Shown in pieces: positions 1 through 8,539 of a stretch of 37,457 nt of DNA. The stretch covers positions 1 through 37,457 of the forward strand of contig NZ_JMGA01000074.1 in the NCBI RefSeq assembly GCF_000765145.1, written 5' to 3'. Each line of letters starts with the position of its first letter. The first letter of the stretch is position 1. Under the pieces are notes generated by a model. That model was not told the DNA's origin. It did no database searches and saw only the letters and a list, made by a program, of their open reading frames with translations. A program made the translations under genes and the position numbers. The stretch comes from Desulfosporosinus sp. HMP52. Its GTDB lineage: Bacteria > Bacillota > Desulfitobacteriia > Desulfitobacteriales > Desulfitobacteriaceae.

Positions 1-374
1 CCTGTTGCTCCCGTGGCTCCTAATATTTCTTCTAACGGATCTAACTCAGCAGGTAACACACGATGTGCTGCGACTAAATTCCCTGCTGAATCCTTTCCCC
101 AAGCGGATATCTTTATGGCATTAGAACTTGTAACAAACTGAAATTCGAATGCATCGAAATTTGCAAAATAATTTCTAGTAGCAACGTCACCGGCTGCCAA
201 AACAAATTCTTCTAGTACATACATTATCTTAGTAGTCCCTAAAATATAAAAACCAACTATCTGAATATTCCCATCCACTGTATCATCATTTGCAATTTTT
301 ACTGTGAAAGTAGTGGTCTCTCTTAGCTCGCTGATTAGGGGATTTTCTATTATACCAGTTGTTAGCTCTGCCAC
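1..374 (-). CDS. Collagen-like (exosporium-type) protein, N-terminal part
   Basis: This gene runs off the left edge of the window; about 124 residues are visible. I read it from a GTG start with a strong Shine-Dalgarno (GGAGGAG) seven bases upstream. The visible part is a compact beta-rich sequence (begins MAELTTGIIENPLISELRETT) with no signal peptide or membrane segment. It ends at the window edge in LGATGATG, the start of a Gly-X-Thr collagen-like repeat. Collagen-like Gly-X-Thr proteins are common in Firmicutes exosporium filaments (BclA type), and an N-terminal globular head before the repeat is usual. The surface or spore role is inference; the length of the repeat cannot be seen. Confidence 0.7.
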   Translation of the reverse strand, partial: MAELTTGIIENPLISELRETTTFTVKIANDDTVDGNIQIVGFYILGTTKIMYVLEEFVLAAGDVATRNYFANFDAFEFQFVTSSNAIKISAWGKDSAGNLVAAHRVLPAELDPLEEILGATGAT

Positions 375-507
375 CTTATCTCTCCTCCGTCTCATATATA
401 ACCATTTTGTAAACAATTACTTCTGAACCTATAACCGACACTTTGTATTATTCTATTGAATATTACATATTATGTTAAAAAAATTACAAAAACATATTTA
501 ACGAACA

Positions 508-556
508 AAGGGACGGTTCTTCTGTCTGAGTTCTAACTCAGTCAAGAACGTCCCTT
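508..556. repeat. Nested inverted repeat, REP-like or terminator-like
   Basis: Outer arms AAGGGACGGTTCTT (508-521) and AAGAACGTCCCTT (544-556) pair with one bulged G. An inner pair CTGAGTT/AACTCAG (526-532/535-541) continues the stem almost to a 2-nt loop. It lies between the collagen-like gene and the 3' end of the Lrp-type gene. There is no clear T-run on either side, so it resembles a dispersed extragenic palindrome more than a simple terminator. The rest of the 375-595 gap shows nothing else. Confidence 0.6.
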
Positions 557-595
557 CCAAATTCAAGGATATAACTATACCTACTTAAACACCCT

Positions 596-1009
596 CTATT
601 TGATTTTTCCGATAGAAATATTAACTCGGTAATTTCCATATTTCAAAATGGAATCTAAAAAATCATTTAAATCCTCCTGTGAATTAACTTGGATTTTTAG
701 CATATAACATCCCTCTCCGCTGATCCGATTAGCTTCCAATACTAATTCACTATTAGATAAGAATTGGCAAAATACCTCATGATCCGTCGTTTTCATAAAA
801 ATGGTTATGAAAGCAGTTAAGGATTTATTAAGCATCTTTTTATCAAGCAAAACGGTATAACCTTTAATTACTCCTAAGTGTTCCATTCTTGAAATTCTAT
901 TGGAAACCGCTTGCCCGGTTAAATGAACTACTTCGCCAATATCTCTAAATTGCATTTTGCAGTTTGATTTTAATAGTTTTAGAATCTCTAAGTCTGTATT
1001 ATCAAGCAT
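596..1009 (-). CDS. Lrp/AsnC-family transcriptional regulator
   Basis: A 137-residue DNA-binding regulator. The ATG chosen (MLDNTDLEILKLLK) is the canonical Lrp start and has an AGGAAAGGA Shine-Dalgarno; an upstream in-frame ATG would add 19 residues unlike the family. Residues about 4-60 form the winged helix-turn-helix (DIGEVVHLTGQAVSNRISRM is the recognition region). Residues about 65-137 are the RAM/AsnC ligand-sensing domain (GEGCYMLKIQVNSQEDLNDF). It is transcribed divergently from the isochorismatase-family hydrolase with about 150 bp between the starts, so it probably regulates that gene and itself. The effector is unknown, presumably an amino acid or related small molecule. Confidence 0.9.
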   Translation of the reverse strand: MLDNTDLEILKLLKSNCKMQFRDIGEVVHLTGQAVSNRISRMEHLGVIKGYTVLLDKKMLNKSLTAFITIFMKTTDHEVFCQFLSNSELVLEANRISGEGCYMLKIQVNSQEDLNDFLDSILKYGNYRVNISIGKIK

Positions 1010-1160
1010 TTTTATTAAATCCTTTCCTGGAGAAAGCAAAAAAGGTCCGATACTTTCCCGGCCCAATTACATTAGTCTGTATAATAATTATAGCAACGGA
1101 CTTTGCAGGAATACACACAATTCGAAAAAAAAATAAGAAAAGAATTTGGAGGAATTAAGA

Positions 1161-1736
1161 ATGAAAAGAGCATTAATAGTGGTTGATGTACAATATGAAT
1201 ACTTTACGGGAAAGATGCCGGTTACGTATCCCGCAGGTAGTTTCGATAATGTCCTTAAAGCGGTAGATGAAGCCAATCGAAATAAAATAGAGGTAATTCT
1301 AATCAGACATGAAGCACCGCAAAAGAATGCTACTACTTTTGTTAAAAACACTAGAGGGTGGCATATTCTTGAGGAGCTCCTCAAAAAAGAACATTTATGC
1401 ATTATTGATAAAAAATTACCAGGAAGCTTTACAGATACCGAACTTGAAAATTTATTGAAGAAAATGGATATAGATACAGTTGTCATCTGCGGATACATGA
1501 CTCAGATGTGCTGTGATACGACTGCAAGACAGGCAGTTCATCTCGGTTTCTCAGTTGAATTTTTGTCAGATGCCACCGGTACTATGGATGTTTCAAATTA
1601 TGCAGGAAAAATAACGGCGAAGGAACTTCACAATGCCATTCTTGTTACGCAAGCTATGCGATTCTCTAAGGTGATTTCTACTAATGATTGGATAAAAGAG
1701 ATAAAATCATCGTCCACCAGGAAACAATATTGCTAA
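1161..1736 (+). CDS. Isochorismatase-family cysteine hydrolase
   Basis: A 191-residue cytosolic hydrolase of the isochorismatase/nicotinamidase superfamily. The start is the ATG after GGAGGA (1148-1153); the earlier in-frame ATG sits on top of the ribosome site. The catalytic triad is visible: Asp9 in VVDVQ, Lys84 in DKKLPGSF, and the nucleophile Cys117 in CGYMTQMCCDTTAR. The cis-peptide region just before that cysteine is also present. Substrates in the family range from isochorismate to nicotinamide and N-carbamoyl amides, and I cannot choose between them. Its last 30 bases overlap the 3' end of the convergent spoVB gene. Control by the divergent Lrp-type protein is likely. Confidence 0.85.
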   Translation: MKRALIVVDVQYEYFTGKMPVTYPAGSFDNVLKAVDEANRNKIEVILIRHEAPQKNATTFVKNTRGWHILEELLKKEHLCIIDKKLPGSFTDTELENLLKKMDIDTVVICGYMTQMCCDTTARQAVHLGFSVEFLSDATGTMDVSNYAGKITAKELHNAILVTQAMRFSKVISTNDWIKEIKSSSTRKQYC

Positions 1737-3284
1737 TTTTTCCCCTATCAAAGGAATTCTAAGGATATCCTTGCGTCGAATCACCTTAATATTAATTAGT
1801 ATCATAAAATAAATCCAGATTGAAAATATAAAGGCTATTAAGACTGCTATCCCTAATTTCAGCTCACTATTATTGATATAAACGAACGCAAGCTTCCCCC
1901 CTAAACCCATGGTTATTCCCGCCACTAAGATCTTAATCATATCGAAATAATTCACATCAAATCCTATTAATTTAATCACGGAGAAAATGTGCAATAAAGT
2001 TTCTAAGATGACCCCTATACTTATCGCTAAGATTACTCCATAGATTCCCAGCTTAAGGTTCGCAGACAAAGGATAAATCAGAAGAAGGGTCGTTCCTTTA
2101 GAGATCATATTATTAAGCATGGCCGCTTTCGCATGACCTAATCCTACTAAAGCAGACTGCAGAGGAGTTTGCAGGTACTGAAATAAAAAGAATGGTGCAA
2201 TGAATTTCAAGAAAGGTGCAGCCTGGGGAGATTTATAGATCACAGTCATCAATTCCTGGGCAAACAGATACAAAAGCGCTGTACTAGGAACCCCAACGCC
2301 AAGCGCGACGCACATTGCTTGAGATAATCTGCGCTGAATTAACTTAAGATGATTTTTAGCCTTCGCTTCACTAATGGCCGGAACTAAAGTAACTCCTAAA
2401 GACTGGTTGATAAAACCAGGGAAAAACAACAGTGGCATGACAAAGCCGGTTAACATTCCATAGTCTTTAGCAATCATCACAGAGGTAAATCCTGCTATAG
2501 CTAAACTCTTAGTAATAATAATAGGTTGAATTGCCTTGGATACAGAAAATATCAATCCGTTGCCTGTCGTAGGCAGAGCTGTCGATAATAATTCAATGAA
2601 TATGTCTCTTCCCTTCATTACCTTCTTCCAAAGAGGAAAACGAAATTTAGTGTGATGTGACAGTCTAAAGGAAATTATTAAATATACTAGGGAGAGTGCT
2701 TCTCCCAAGACACTACTAAGAACAGCTCCTGCTGCCGCAAACTCAATACCAAAAGGAATCAAGCGCATAACCAAATAATAGGTAAAACCAATTCGGGCAA
2801 TTTGCTCAATAACCTGAGATAAAGCAAGAGGATTCATAGTCTGCATTCCTCTAAAATACCCTTTGAGGACACCCGAAACTGCAACAATGGGAATGATGGG
2901 AATTAAAGTCATAAATGAATAATAAGAGCGCTGATCCGTTAAAAAATATGCTGAACCTATCTGGCCCAAGAAAACAGATAAACAAACAACTACAATGCTT
3001 AGACTTCCTGTTATAGCACAAGCCACGATTAGAATTTTTTTGACCTTAGCTCCATTTCCTTGAGCATCGGCTTCCGCCACTAACCTAGAAATAGCAATAG
3101 GTAACCCTATTGTTGTCAGTGTAATCATCAATCCCATTAATGGCATAACCATCATTTTTATGCCTATTCCTTCAGGCCCAAGGATTCTGGATTGAACAAT
3201 TGAATTAACGAGTACTAATAGTTTAGTGACGAAGGCAGCTAGGGTTAGAACAAATGCTCCTTTTACCAAACTTTGTTTCTTCAT
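1707..3284 (-). CDS. spoVB: SpoVB-like polysaccharide/lipid flippase (MOP superfamily)
   Basis: About 525 residues with some 14 hydrophobic segments, matching the MATE/MOP-superfamily flippases of the SpoVB/MurJ group. These move lipid-linked precursors across the membrane; SpoVB acts in spore cortex synthesis. N-terminal features typical of SpoVB are present: KGAFVLTLAAFVTKLL, SRILGPEGIG and LPIAISRLVAEADAQG. I chose the second ATG (MKKQSL) because GGAAGG lies nine bases upstream; the first ATG is only three bases from it. It stands alone and converges with the isochorismatase gene. Firmicutes often carry several SpoVB paralogues, so the sporulation role is likely but not proven. Confidence 0.85.
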   Translation of the reverse strand: MKKQSLVKGAFVLTLAAFVTKLLVLVNSIVQSRILGPEGIGIKMMVMPLMGLMITLTTIGLPIAISRLVAEADAQGNGAKVKKILIVACAITGSLSIVVVCLSVFLGQIGSAYFLTDQRSYYSFMTLIPIIPIVAVSGVLKGYFRGMQTMNPLALSQVIEQIARIGFTYYLVMRLIPFGIEFAAAGAVLSSVLGEALSLVYLIISFRLSHHTKFRFPLWKKVMKGRDIFIELLSTALPTTGNGLIFSVSKAIQPIIITKSLAIAGFTSVMIAKDYGMLTGFVMPLLFFPGFINQSLGVTLVPAISEAKAKNHLKLIQRRLSQAMCVALGVGVPSTALLYLFAQELMTVIYKSPQAAPFLKFIAPFFLFQYLQTPLQSALVGLGHAKAAMLNNMISKGTTLLLIYPLSANLKLGIYGVILAISIGVILETLLHIFSVIKLIGFDVNYFDMIKILVAGITMGLGGKLAFVYINNSELKLGIAVLIAFIFSIWIYFMILINIKVIRRKDILRIPLIGEKLAILFPGGR

Positions 3285-3540
3285 ATGCATAAACCTTCCT
3301 GAATTAGGATTAGGTTTAATGTATATTCAATTGTCCGGTCATTAACACTTTATAAGCTTCAATTTGTCGCATCACTTTTTTGGTAGCAGAAAACGAAGAT
3401 AATTGAACGTCAAACTAAGGATTACCAAAAACTTACTTAGGACAATCCCTTTATTAGATCTAGACAAATATTCAACTTTATAGTACTCTTCACTATATGA
3501 ATATATCCAAGTATTTCTCTTGGTTTAGGGGGTATTAATT

Positions 3541-5166
3541 TTGAACAAAGTCTGGGTAAAGGATAATAATGAACTGAGCGACTTTGAAAAACTAAAGCTA
3601 GTAAACGATGGCTTAGATATGGTTGAAAAACTTCCTAAGTACCAAGAATCCGGATTTGATTCAATTGATCTTAAAGAGCGTAATCTCTTAAAATGGGCAG
3701 GAGTTAATATCCAAAAACCACGGAACGCTGGATATTTTCTAATGAGGGTTAAAATCCCCAGTGGAGTCATGAATTCGGATCAAGCACGTGTCTTAGCAAC
3801 AATCGCTAAAGATTTTGGTCGAGGAATTCTGGATTTGACAACCCGTCAAGCTATCCAGTTTCATTGGCTAACGATAGAAACTATTCCTGTGGTTATGAAC
3901 ATCTTGAATGAAGTCCAATTGAAAACGATTGGCTCCGAAGGAGACTGTCCTCGAACAATTATTGGGAATCCCCTCGCCGGTATTGATCCAAATGAAACAA
4001 TCGATACTCGGGAACTTGTACAGGAGGTTTCCGAATATTTTCAGGGAAACAGAGAGTTTTCGAATCTCCCGAGGAAGTTCAAAATTTCGATCTCAACAAA
4101 TGTTTATAACGTTGGGCATGCTGAGATCAACGATTTAGCCTTTACACCGGCGGTTAAAAACGATGGCAAAAACGATTGTAACGGATTTCATGTTTATGTA
4201 GGCGGTGGTTTATCGGCACAACCTCATCTTGCTCAGAAGTTGAATTTATTTGTACATCCTCATGAAGTGTTAAAAGTTTCAATTGCTGTTGCAACTCTTT
4301 ATAGGGATTATGGTTATAGAAAGAATCGTCGTCACGCGAGGCTTAAATTTCTCTTAGCGGATTGGGGAAAAGCTAAATTTGAAACTGAACTTTTGAAACT
4401 AACTGGCCCTCTTGAAACAACTGGAATTGACTTAACTCGTGGCTGGAATGCTGGGTATTTTTACGGTGTTCATCCTCAAAAACAATCAGGACTCCACTAT
4501 GTGGGGTTATCCGTACCTCTAGGTCGGTTATCTGTTGAAGACCTACTTGAAATTGCGGAATGTGCAGATAAGTACGGAGATGGTTCCATTCGGACGTGTC
4601 TTTCTAAAAATCTATTGCTTGCAAATATACCAACTCAAAATATAGCAGCCCTCCTAGCGGAAAAGATTATCCGGCGTTTTACACCATATCCAAAGCCCTT
4701 TGTGGGATACACGGTTTCGTGTACAGGAAATGAATTCTGTAATTTGGCTTTAGTCGAAACAAAAGAGTTTGCCATAAAATTAGCACAAACTCTTGATAAA
4801 AAGATTACGTTAGATACTCCACTTCGAATCCATGTTAATGGCTGTCCGAATTCCTGTGGGCATTTACAAATTGCAGATATTGGATTAAGAGGTACACTTG
4901 AGAAGTTAAATGGTAGGACCGTCGAGAAATTCGAACTACTAATTGGCGGAAGCCTCGGAATTAGTAATGGATTTGCAACCATGCTCCAAGGGGCGGTCTC
5001 ATCCGATATAGTTCATCAGGTTCTTGAGGACTTTATTAATTTTTACAAAACACAAAGGCGTTTCCAAGAGTCCTTTCATGAGTTTGTTTCAAGGTTTGGA
5101 ACTGAAGCCTTTCAGGAACTTCTTAATCCCTATATAGAATCTCTAAGTGAATTAGCTTGTTTTTAG
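3541..5166 (+). CDS. Nitrite/sulfite reductase, siroheme-[4Fe-4S] (NirA/assimilatory type)
   Basis: A 541-residue single-chain siroheme reductase for six-electron reduction of nitrite to ammonia or sulfite to sulfide, probably with ferredoxin as donor. The two-repeat architecture is visible: an N-terminal ferrodoxin-like half (NAGYFLMRVKIPSG, LTTRQAIQFHWL) and a C-terminal half carrying the cofactor ligands Cys394, Cys400 (CTGNEFC), Cys435 and Cys439 (CPNSC). Length and layout fit ferredoxin-nitrite reductase better than dissimilatory DsrA/B, which are two chains with an inserted ferredoxin domain. The TTG start follows a TAGGGGG site. The gene is monocistronic with its own terminator and converges with a DsrJ-like cytochrome. 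Nitrite versus sulfite cannot be decided from sequence. Confidence 0.85.
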   Translation: MNKVWVKDNNELSDFEKLKLVNDGLDMVEKLPKYQESGFDSIDLKERNLLKWAGVNIQKPRNAGYFLMRVKIPSGVMNSDQARVLATIAKDFGRGILDLTTRQAIQFHWLTIETIPVVMNILNEVQLKTIGSEGDCPRTIIGNPLAGIDPNETIDTRELVQEVSEYFQGNREFSNLPRKFKISISTNVYNVGHAEINDLAFTPAVKNDGKNDCNGFHVYVGGGLSAQPHLAQKLNLFVHPHEVLKVSIAVATLYRDYGYRKNRRHARLKFLLADWGKAKFETELLKLTGPLETTGIDLTRGWNAGYFYGVHPQKQSGLHYVGLSVPLGRLSVEDLLEIAECADKYGDGSIRTCLSKNLLLANIPTQNIAALLAEKIIRRFTPYPKPFVGYTVSCTGNEFCNLALVETKEFAIKLAQTLDKKITLDTPLRIHVNGCPNSCGHLQIADIGLRGTLEKLNGRTVEKFELLIGGSLGISNGFATMLQGAVSSDIVHQVLEDFINFYKTQRRFQESFHEFVSRFGTEAFQELLNPYIESLSELACF

Positions 5167-5266
5167 TAGTACCACTTGTAGTGCACTCTATATTCACGTT
5201 TATTTATAGGTTTCTTTATATGAATGAATATCAGTTACTTTGTTAAAATTTTTCTATTTCCTCTTA

Positions 5267-5298
5267 TAAAGGCTTCCATTGGAGGCCTTTACTTTTTT
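5267..5298 (+). terminator. Terminator of the siroheme reductase gene
   Basis: An 11-bp stem TAAAGGCTTCC/GGAGGCCTTTA with one G-U pair and a 3-nt ATT loop, followed by six Ts. It sits about 100 bases after the stop codon and is a textbook rho-independent terminator. Confidence 0.9.
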
Positions 5299-5324
5299 GG
5301 GAATATCCTAGGATATTGTATTAT

Positions 5325-5747
5325 TTACTGTTTCTTCTCATCGGGATGAGGATCCGGCAGTAAATGGCACTCCCAACAATTCGGTTTTACAGCTGCGTAA
5401 TTATGGCATGATACACAGAATTGATCAGAGGTTTTTACACCTGGGTTGTAATGACAGTTCAAGCAGGTTTGAAAGCTAAGTCTGTATGCCTTCCCTTTAC
5501 TATTAATATACTCCGTTTTTCCATCTCGCACGCCTTCTTCTCGCCATTGGTACAGAAGCTTCATGTGATTAGCCTTCATGAATTCCGTTGACTCTATACA
5601 CTCCTTAACCTCTAGCTGCCTGATTGCTGGAGTATCCAAATTTATGACTGGCGCCTTGTTAGGCTTCCCTAAATTATAAAAGAAAGGTATGCTCAGTAAA
5701 GCAACACCGATAATAAGCCCCGCAATTATTTTACCGCCTTTGAACAT
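5325..5747 (-). CDS. dsrJ: DsrJ-like triheme cytochrome c (DsrMKJOP subunit J)
   Basis: A 140-residue membrane-anchored cytochrome. The ATG (MFKGGKIIAG) follows AAAGGAGGG; an earlier ATG lacks such a site. Residues 6-24 form one N-terminal membrane anchor. Three CxxCH heme sites follow: CLNCH (95-99), CVSCH (111-115) and CWECH (124-128). Conserved DsrJ stretches are present (LDTPAI, ECIESTEFMKANHM, HNYAAVKP), including Cys50, the position corresponding to the cysteine that gives DsrJ its unusual His/Cys heme ligation. In other sulfate reducers DsrJ is the periplasmic subunit of DsrMKJOP. Here no dsrM, K, O or P gene is nearby, so this is an orphan copy with an uncertain partner. Confidence 0.85.
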   Translation of the reverse strand: MFKGGKIIAGLIIGVALLSIPFFYNLGKPNKAPVINLDTPAIRQLEVKECIESTEFMKANHMKLLYQWREEGVRDGKTEYINSKGKAYRLSFQTCLNCHYNPGVKTSDQFCVSCHNYAAVKPNCWECHLLPDPHPDEKKQ

Positions 5748-5912
5748 TATTCCATACCCTCCTTTTCCGGTGGGGATACCTGGCCCATTACTCAGATTTC
5801 TCAAGGAACCCAGGACTACGTCTTTATGCCACCTTTGAATCTATTATCTCTAAATGTGGAGTGTATTATGTAGCTGGATTTGCTTTAGGGACGTCATACC
5901 TTACTAAGTTAG

Positions 5913-5952
5913 CATAAAAGCGACTAAGGGATAATCCTTAGCCGCTTTTATG
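5913..5952. terminator. Hairpin terminator between two minus-strand genes
   Basis: Arms CATAAAAGCGACTAAGG (5913-5929) and CCTTAGCCGCTTTTATG (5936-5952) pair with one mismatch around a 6-nt loop. The A/T ends give a T-rich tail in either direction. It lies just after the stop of the MarR-GNAT gene, which it most likely terminates. Confidence 0.8.
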
Positions 5953-5976
5953 ACTTTACTGCCATACCAGTCTTCT

Positions 5977-6915
5977 TTACGGTAAACTGAACTCATAGGT
6001 ATGTTCAATCAATTTCTTTCCCCACACCATATTTTCGTGTTCCGCTATTTTCCTAAACCCTATTTTCATATACATTTTGGTCGCGATTTCTTGGTCATCC
6101 GTAGTCACCAGAAATACCTGCTTATATCCTTTCTCCTTACAGTATTTTATAGCTTCATTTAGCAGGGTGTTTCCCAAGCCAATTCCTCTGAATAATGGAT
6201 GGAGAATGAACCATCTTAACTGAGCCTGATTCGCAGATTGTCCGACAATAGCAATAGCACCGATCATTTCACCATTCGCTTCTGCAAACCAGAATCTATC
6301 CTTTTCTACGTTGTAATTGTTAAACAAATCAAAAATGGTTTTGCAGACATAGCCTTCAAACATATAGTTAAATTCACATTCTTGAGCATAAATCCAGCCA
6401 TGGAGATGAATTAAGTAGCCCACATCTCCCGGTCTCAATTCATTGCGAATTATAATCTTATCTCTAATTATTATAGGTTTTTCGGAGAGCGCCTTTTCGA
6501 TAGTTTTCATACTTTCTACGACGCTTTTTATATCTTGTTCCGGTAGACAGTTGATCATTTTATAGATTTGATCGTTTGACAGGTCATCCAACTTTGAAAG
6601 AGTATCCTTACCTTTATCTGTAAGGTAAAGATAATATAACCGACCATCCTCGGGGGACTGTACCCTGTGTATAAGGCTATCATTTTCAAAGCGTTTTATT
6701 ATTCTGCTCAGATAGCCCGGGTCTATTTTTAGCTCTTCTATCAATTTCTTAGCAGTACAATCTTCCGTATGTCCAATATCGTATAAAACCCGAACTTCCG
6801 CAAGCGAAAATTCACTTTCATATATATGCTTGTCTAGTAATCCCAGAATATTAATGTAGAAACGATTGAATCTTCGAATAGTATGTATCAAAGTCATATA
6901 TCGCGAATTCACCAT
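5977..6915 (-). CDS. MarR-type HTH / GNAT acetyltransferase fusion
   Basis: A 312-residue two-domain protein. Residues about 1-140 are a MarR winged helix domain (TAKKLIEELKIDPGYLSRII is the recognition helix; DGRLYYLYLTDKG is the wing). Residues about 150-305 are a GNAT N-acetyltransferase (RWFILHPLFRGIGLGNTLL carries the acetyl-CoA pyrophosphate loop; MYMKIGFRK is motif B). The ATG follows GAGGAGG at seven bases. This helix-turn-helix/GNAT fusion is a recognised architecture in bacteria; the acetylated substrate is unknown. It is monocistronic, terminated by the hairpin just downstream, and presumably autoregulated. Confidence 0.88.
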   Translation of the reverse strand: MVNSRYMTLIHTIRRFNRFYINILGLLDKHIYESEFSLAEVRVLYDIGHTEDCTAKKLIEELKIDPGYLSRIIKRFENDSLIHRVQSPEDGRLYYLYLTDKGKDTLSKLDDLSNDQIYKMINCLPEQDIKSVVESMKTIEKALSEKPIIIRDKIIIRNELRPGDVGYLIHLHGWIYAQECEFNYMFEGYVCKTIFDLFNNYNVEKDRFWFAEANGEMIGAIAIVGQSANQAQLRWFILHPLFRGIGLGNTLLNEAIKYCKEKGYKQVFLVTTDDQEIATKMYMKIGFRKIAEHENMVWGKKLIEHTYEFSLP

Positions 6916-7062
6916 GGACCATCCTCCTCATTAATTCACACTTTATAATTATAATATATTTTAATATTTTATTTGACTTTGTCAACTATTTTAGTATCTA
7001 TGCTCATTTTCCAAGCCACTCTTTTCGTTCCAATTATTCTTACTCGCGACCCTAAATAGCAC

Positions 7063-7087
7063 AAAAAAGCCCACGAAAATCGCAGGC
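7063..7087 (-). terminator. Terminator of the radical SAM gene
   Basis: On the minus strand an 8-bp stem GCCTGCGA/TCGTGGGC with two G-U pairs and a 3-nt loop is followed by six Ts. It starts 16 bases after the stop codon. Confidence 0.85.
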
Positions 7088-7102
7088 ATTCACAATATAA
7101 TT

Positions 7103-8299
7103 CTATTTCTTTCTCATCTTCTCTGGAGTATACACGCAGAATGGCTCTGATGCCATATAGTTTCCAGTTGCGCCGTATGCACGTGCTCTTGATCCACCGC
7201 AAACTTTGTTGTACTCGCAAATACCACATTTACCTTCGTACTTATCTGGTGAACGTAAGTCTTTTAAAATAGGGCTTTCGCGGTAGATGTCGCGCAGTCT
7301 ATTTTCCTTAACGTTTCCAACTACTAAAGGTAAAAATCCACTTGGTGTAACGTCACCGGTGTGTGATACGAAGATGAAACCATTGCCATCGTTAACTGCT
7401 TTTGGTGCTCTTGCTAAACCGTCAATGAACTGAGCCATGTCACGTGTCTTAGTACCTTCGAAAGTGATTTCATCACCTGTAGTACCGTTTTCCTTAGCAC
7501 GTTGTTGGAATACAACACGACGATAGTGCTGACCAGCAGTTGTTTTTATATCATAAGGCGCATTTTTACTTAACTCGTAAAGCCACTTGAATACTACCTC
7601 GTGCTCAGCAGCTGTTATGCAATCATCCATTGACGCACGTCCAGTCGGAATCATCATTAAAATGTACCAAACCGAAGTCTTCAACTCTTTCATCAATTCC
7701 GCTATTTGCTCAAGTTGGTGTAAGTTTGCTTTGTTAATGCAAGTATTGATTTGGTGAGAAATACCAATTTCATTCAAATATTTAAGTTTCTCGATTGTTA
7801 AATCAAACGTTCCATCGATTCCACGGAAAGCATCGTGGGTCTTAGCATCTGCACCGTCAATTGAGAAACTCCAACGAGAAATCCCAACTTGTTTCGCCAT
7901 GTCCATCCGCTCTTTTGTTACTTCAACAGTAGCACTTGGGCTCATCGAAACACGCATTCCTTTTTTAATAGCGTAGTCTGCTAATTCAAAAAGGTCTTTT
8001 CTAAGCATGCAGTCCCCACCAGTGAAAACTAGCATCGGGTTGTCCATTTCGTAGATTTCATCGATTAGCGCAATACCTTGCTCGTGGGTTAACTCCTCTG
8101 GGTGCGGATCAGGTTGCGCATCTGCACGACAGTGTTGGCACTTAAGCCCACATGCACGAGTAGTTTCCCAGATTACGATGAACGGGTTCTTATCGTAGTC
8201 AACGTTCATTCCTGGGTGCCCACCTGGATGACCACCTTTACCGTGCGGTTGTCCTCCGATTCCGTGAGGATGTCCACCAATTTTCATTTTATTTTCCAT
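7103..8299 (-). CDS. Radical SAM/SPASM protein (TIGR04053-like) with His/Gly-rich N-terminus
   Basis: A 398-residue radical SAM enzyme. The SAM-binding [4Fe-4S] motif is Cys50-x3-Cys54-x2-Cys57 (CGLKCQHC) after NPFIVIWETTRA. The C-terminal SPASM-like cluster region contains CGICEYNKVCGGSRARAYG and a last Cys near SEPFC. PSGFLPLVVGNVKE together with this C-terminus fits the TIGR04053 group, related to heme-modifying AhbD/NirJ proteins; the true substrate is unknown. Unusual is the head, residues 8-30, built of GGHPHG/GGQPHG/GGHPGGHPG units with five His and many Gly, which could bind a metal ion. The ribosome site before the first ATG is weak; the second ATG (residue 5) is an alternative. It is monocistronic. 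Confidence 0.82.
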   Translation of the reverse strand: MENKMKIGGHPHGIGGQPHGKGGHPGGHPGMNVDYDKNPFIVIWETTRACGLKCQHCRADAQPDPHPEELTHEQGIALIDEIYEMDNPMLVFTGGDCMLRKDLFELADYAIKKGMRVSMSPSATVEVTKERMDMAKQVGISRWSFSIDGADAKTHDAFRGIDGTFDLTIEKLKYLNEIGISHQINTCINKANLHQLEQIAELMKELKTSVWYILMMIPTGRASMDDCITAAEHEVVFKWLYELSKNAPYDIKTTAGQHYRRVVFQQRAKENGTTGDEITFEGTKTRDMAQFIDGLARAPKAVNDGNGFIFVSHTGDVTPSGFLPLVVGNVKENRLRDIYRESPILKDLRSPDKYEGKCGICEYNKVCGGSRARAYGATGNYMASEPFCVYTPEKMRKK

Positions 8300-8539
8300 C
8301 GCAAATCACTCAATCCATTTTAGTTTTCTAAATAAAGATTTTACACAAAAATATGGCCAAAGTCCATTGATGAAATAAAGTAAGACCGCTATAAGGAATA
8401 ACATTCAATTATACAAATTCCTTAACATAGGTGTGCTGTGTAATTACATTTGCTTGGAAATATAGAACTTTCTAAATCAGAACGGAATTAGATATTGAAT
8501 TTTTGACATAGCTACTATTCAAAACGTATTTTTAATAAA

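Noticed and set aside
3525-3770. Minus-strand frame of 81 codons inside the siroheme reductase
   Set aside because: It is antisense to a well-supported gene, has no ribosome site and no recognisable sequence.
3541-5166. Siroheme reductase as dissimilatory DsrA or DsrB because of the nearby DsrJ
   Set aside because: It is one chain of 541 residues with two internal halves and no inserted ferredoxin domain, which fits the NirA/assimilatory type.
6969-7229. Minus-strand frame of 86 codons at the end of the radical SAM gene
   Set aside because: It reads through the radical SAM 3' end and its terminator in another frame; composition is not protein-like.
8210-8290. GGTGGNCA-like DNA repeats at the radical SAM start as a CRISPR or microsatellite
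   Set aside because: The repeats are in frame and code for the His/Gly-rich head; there are no unique spacers of constant length.
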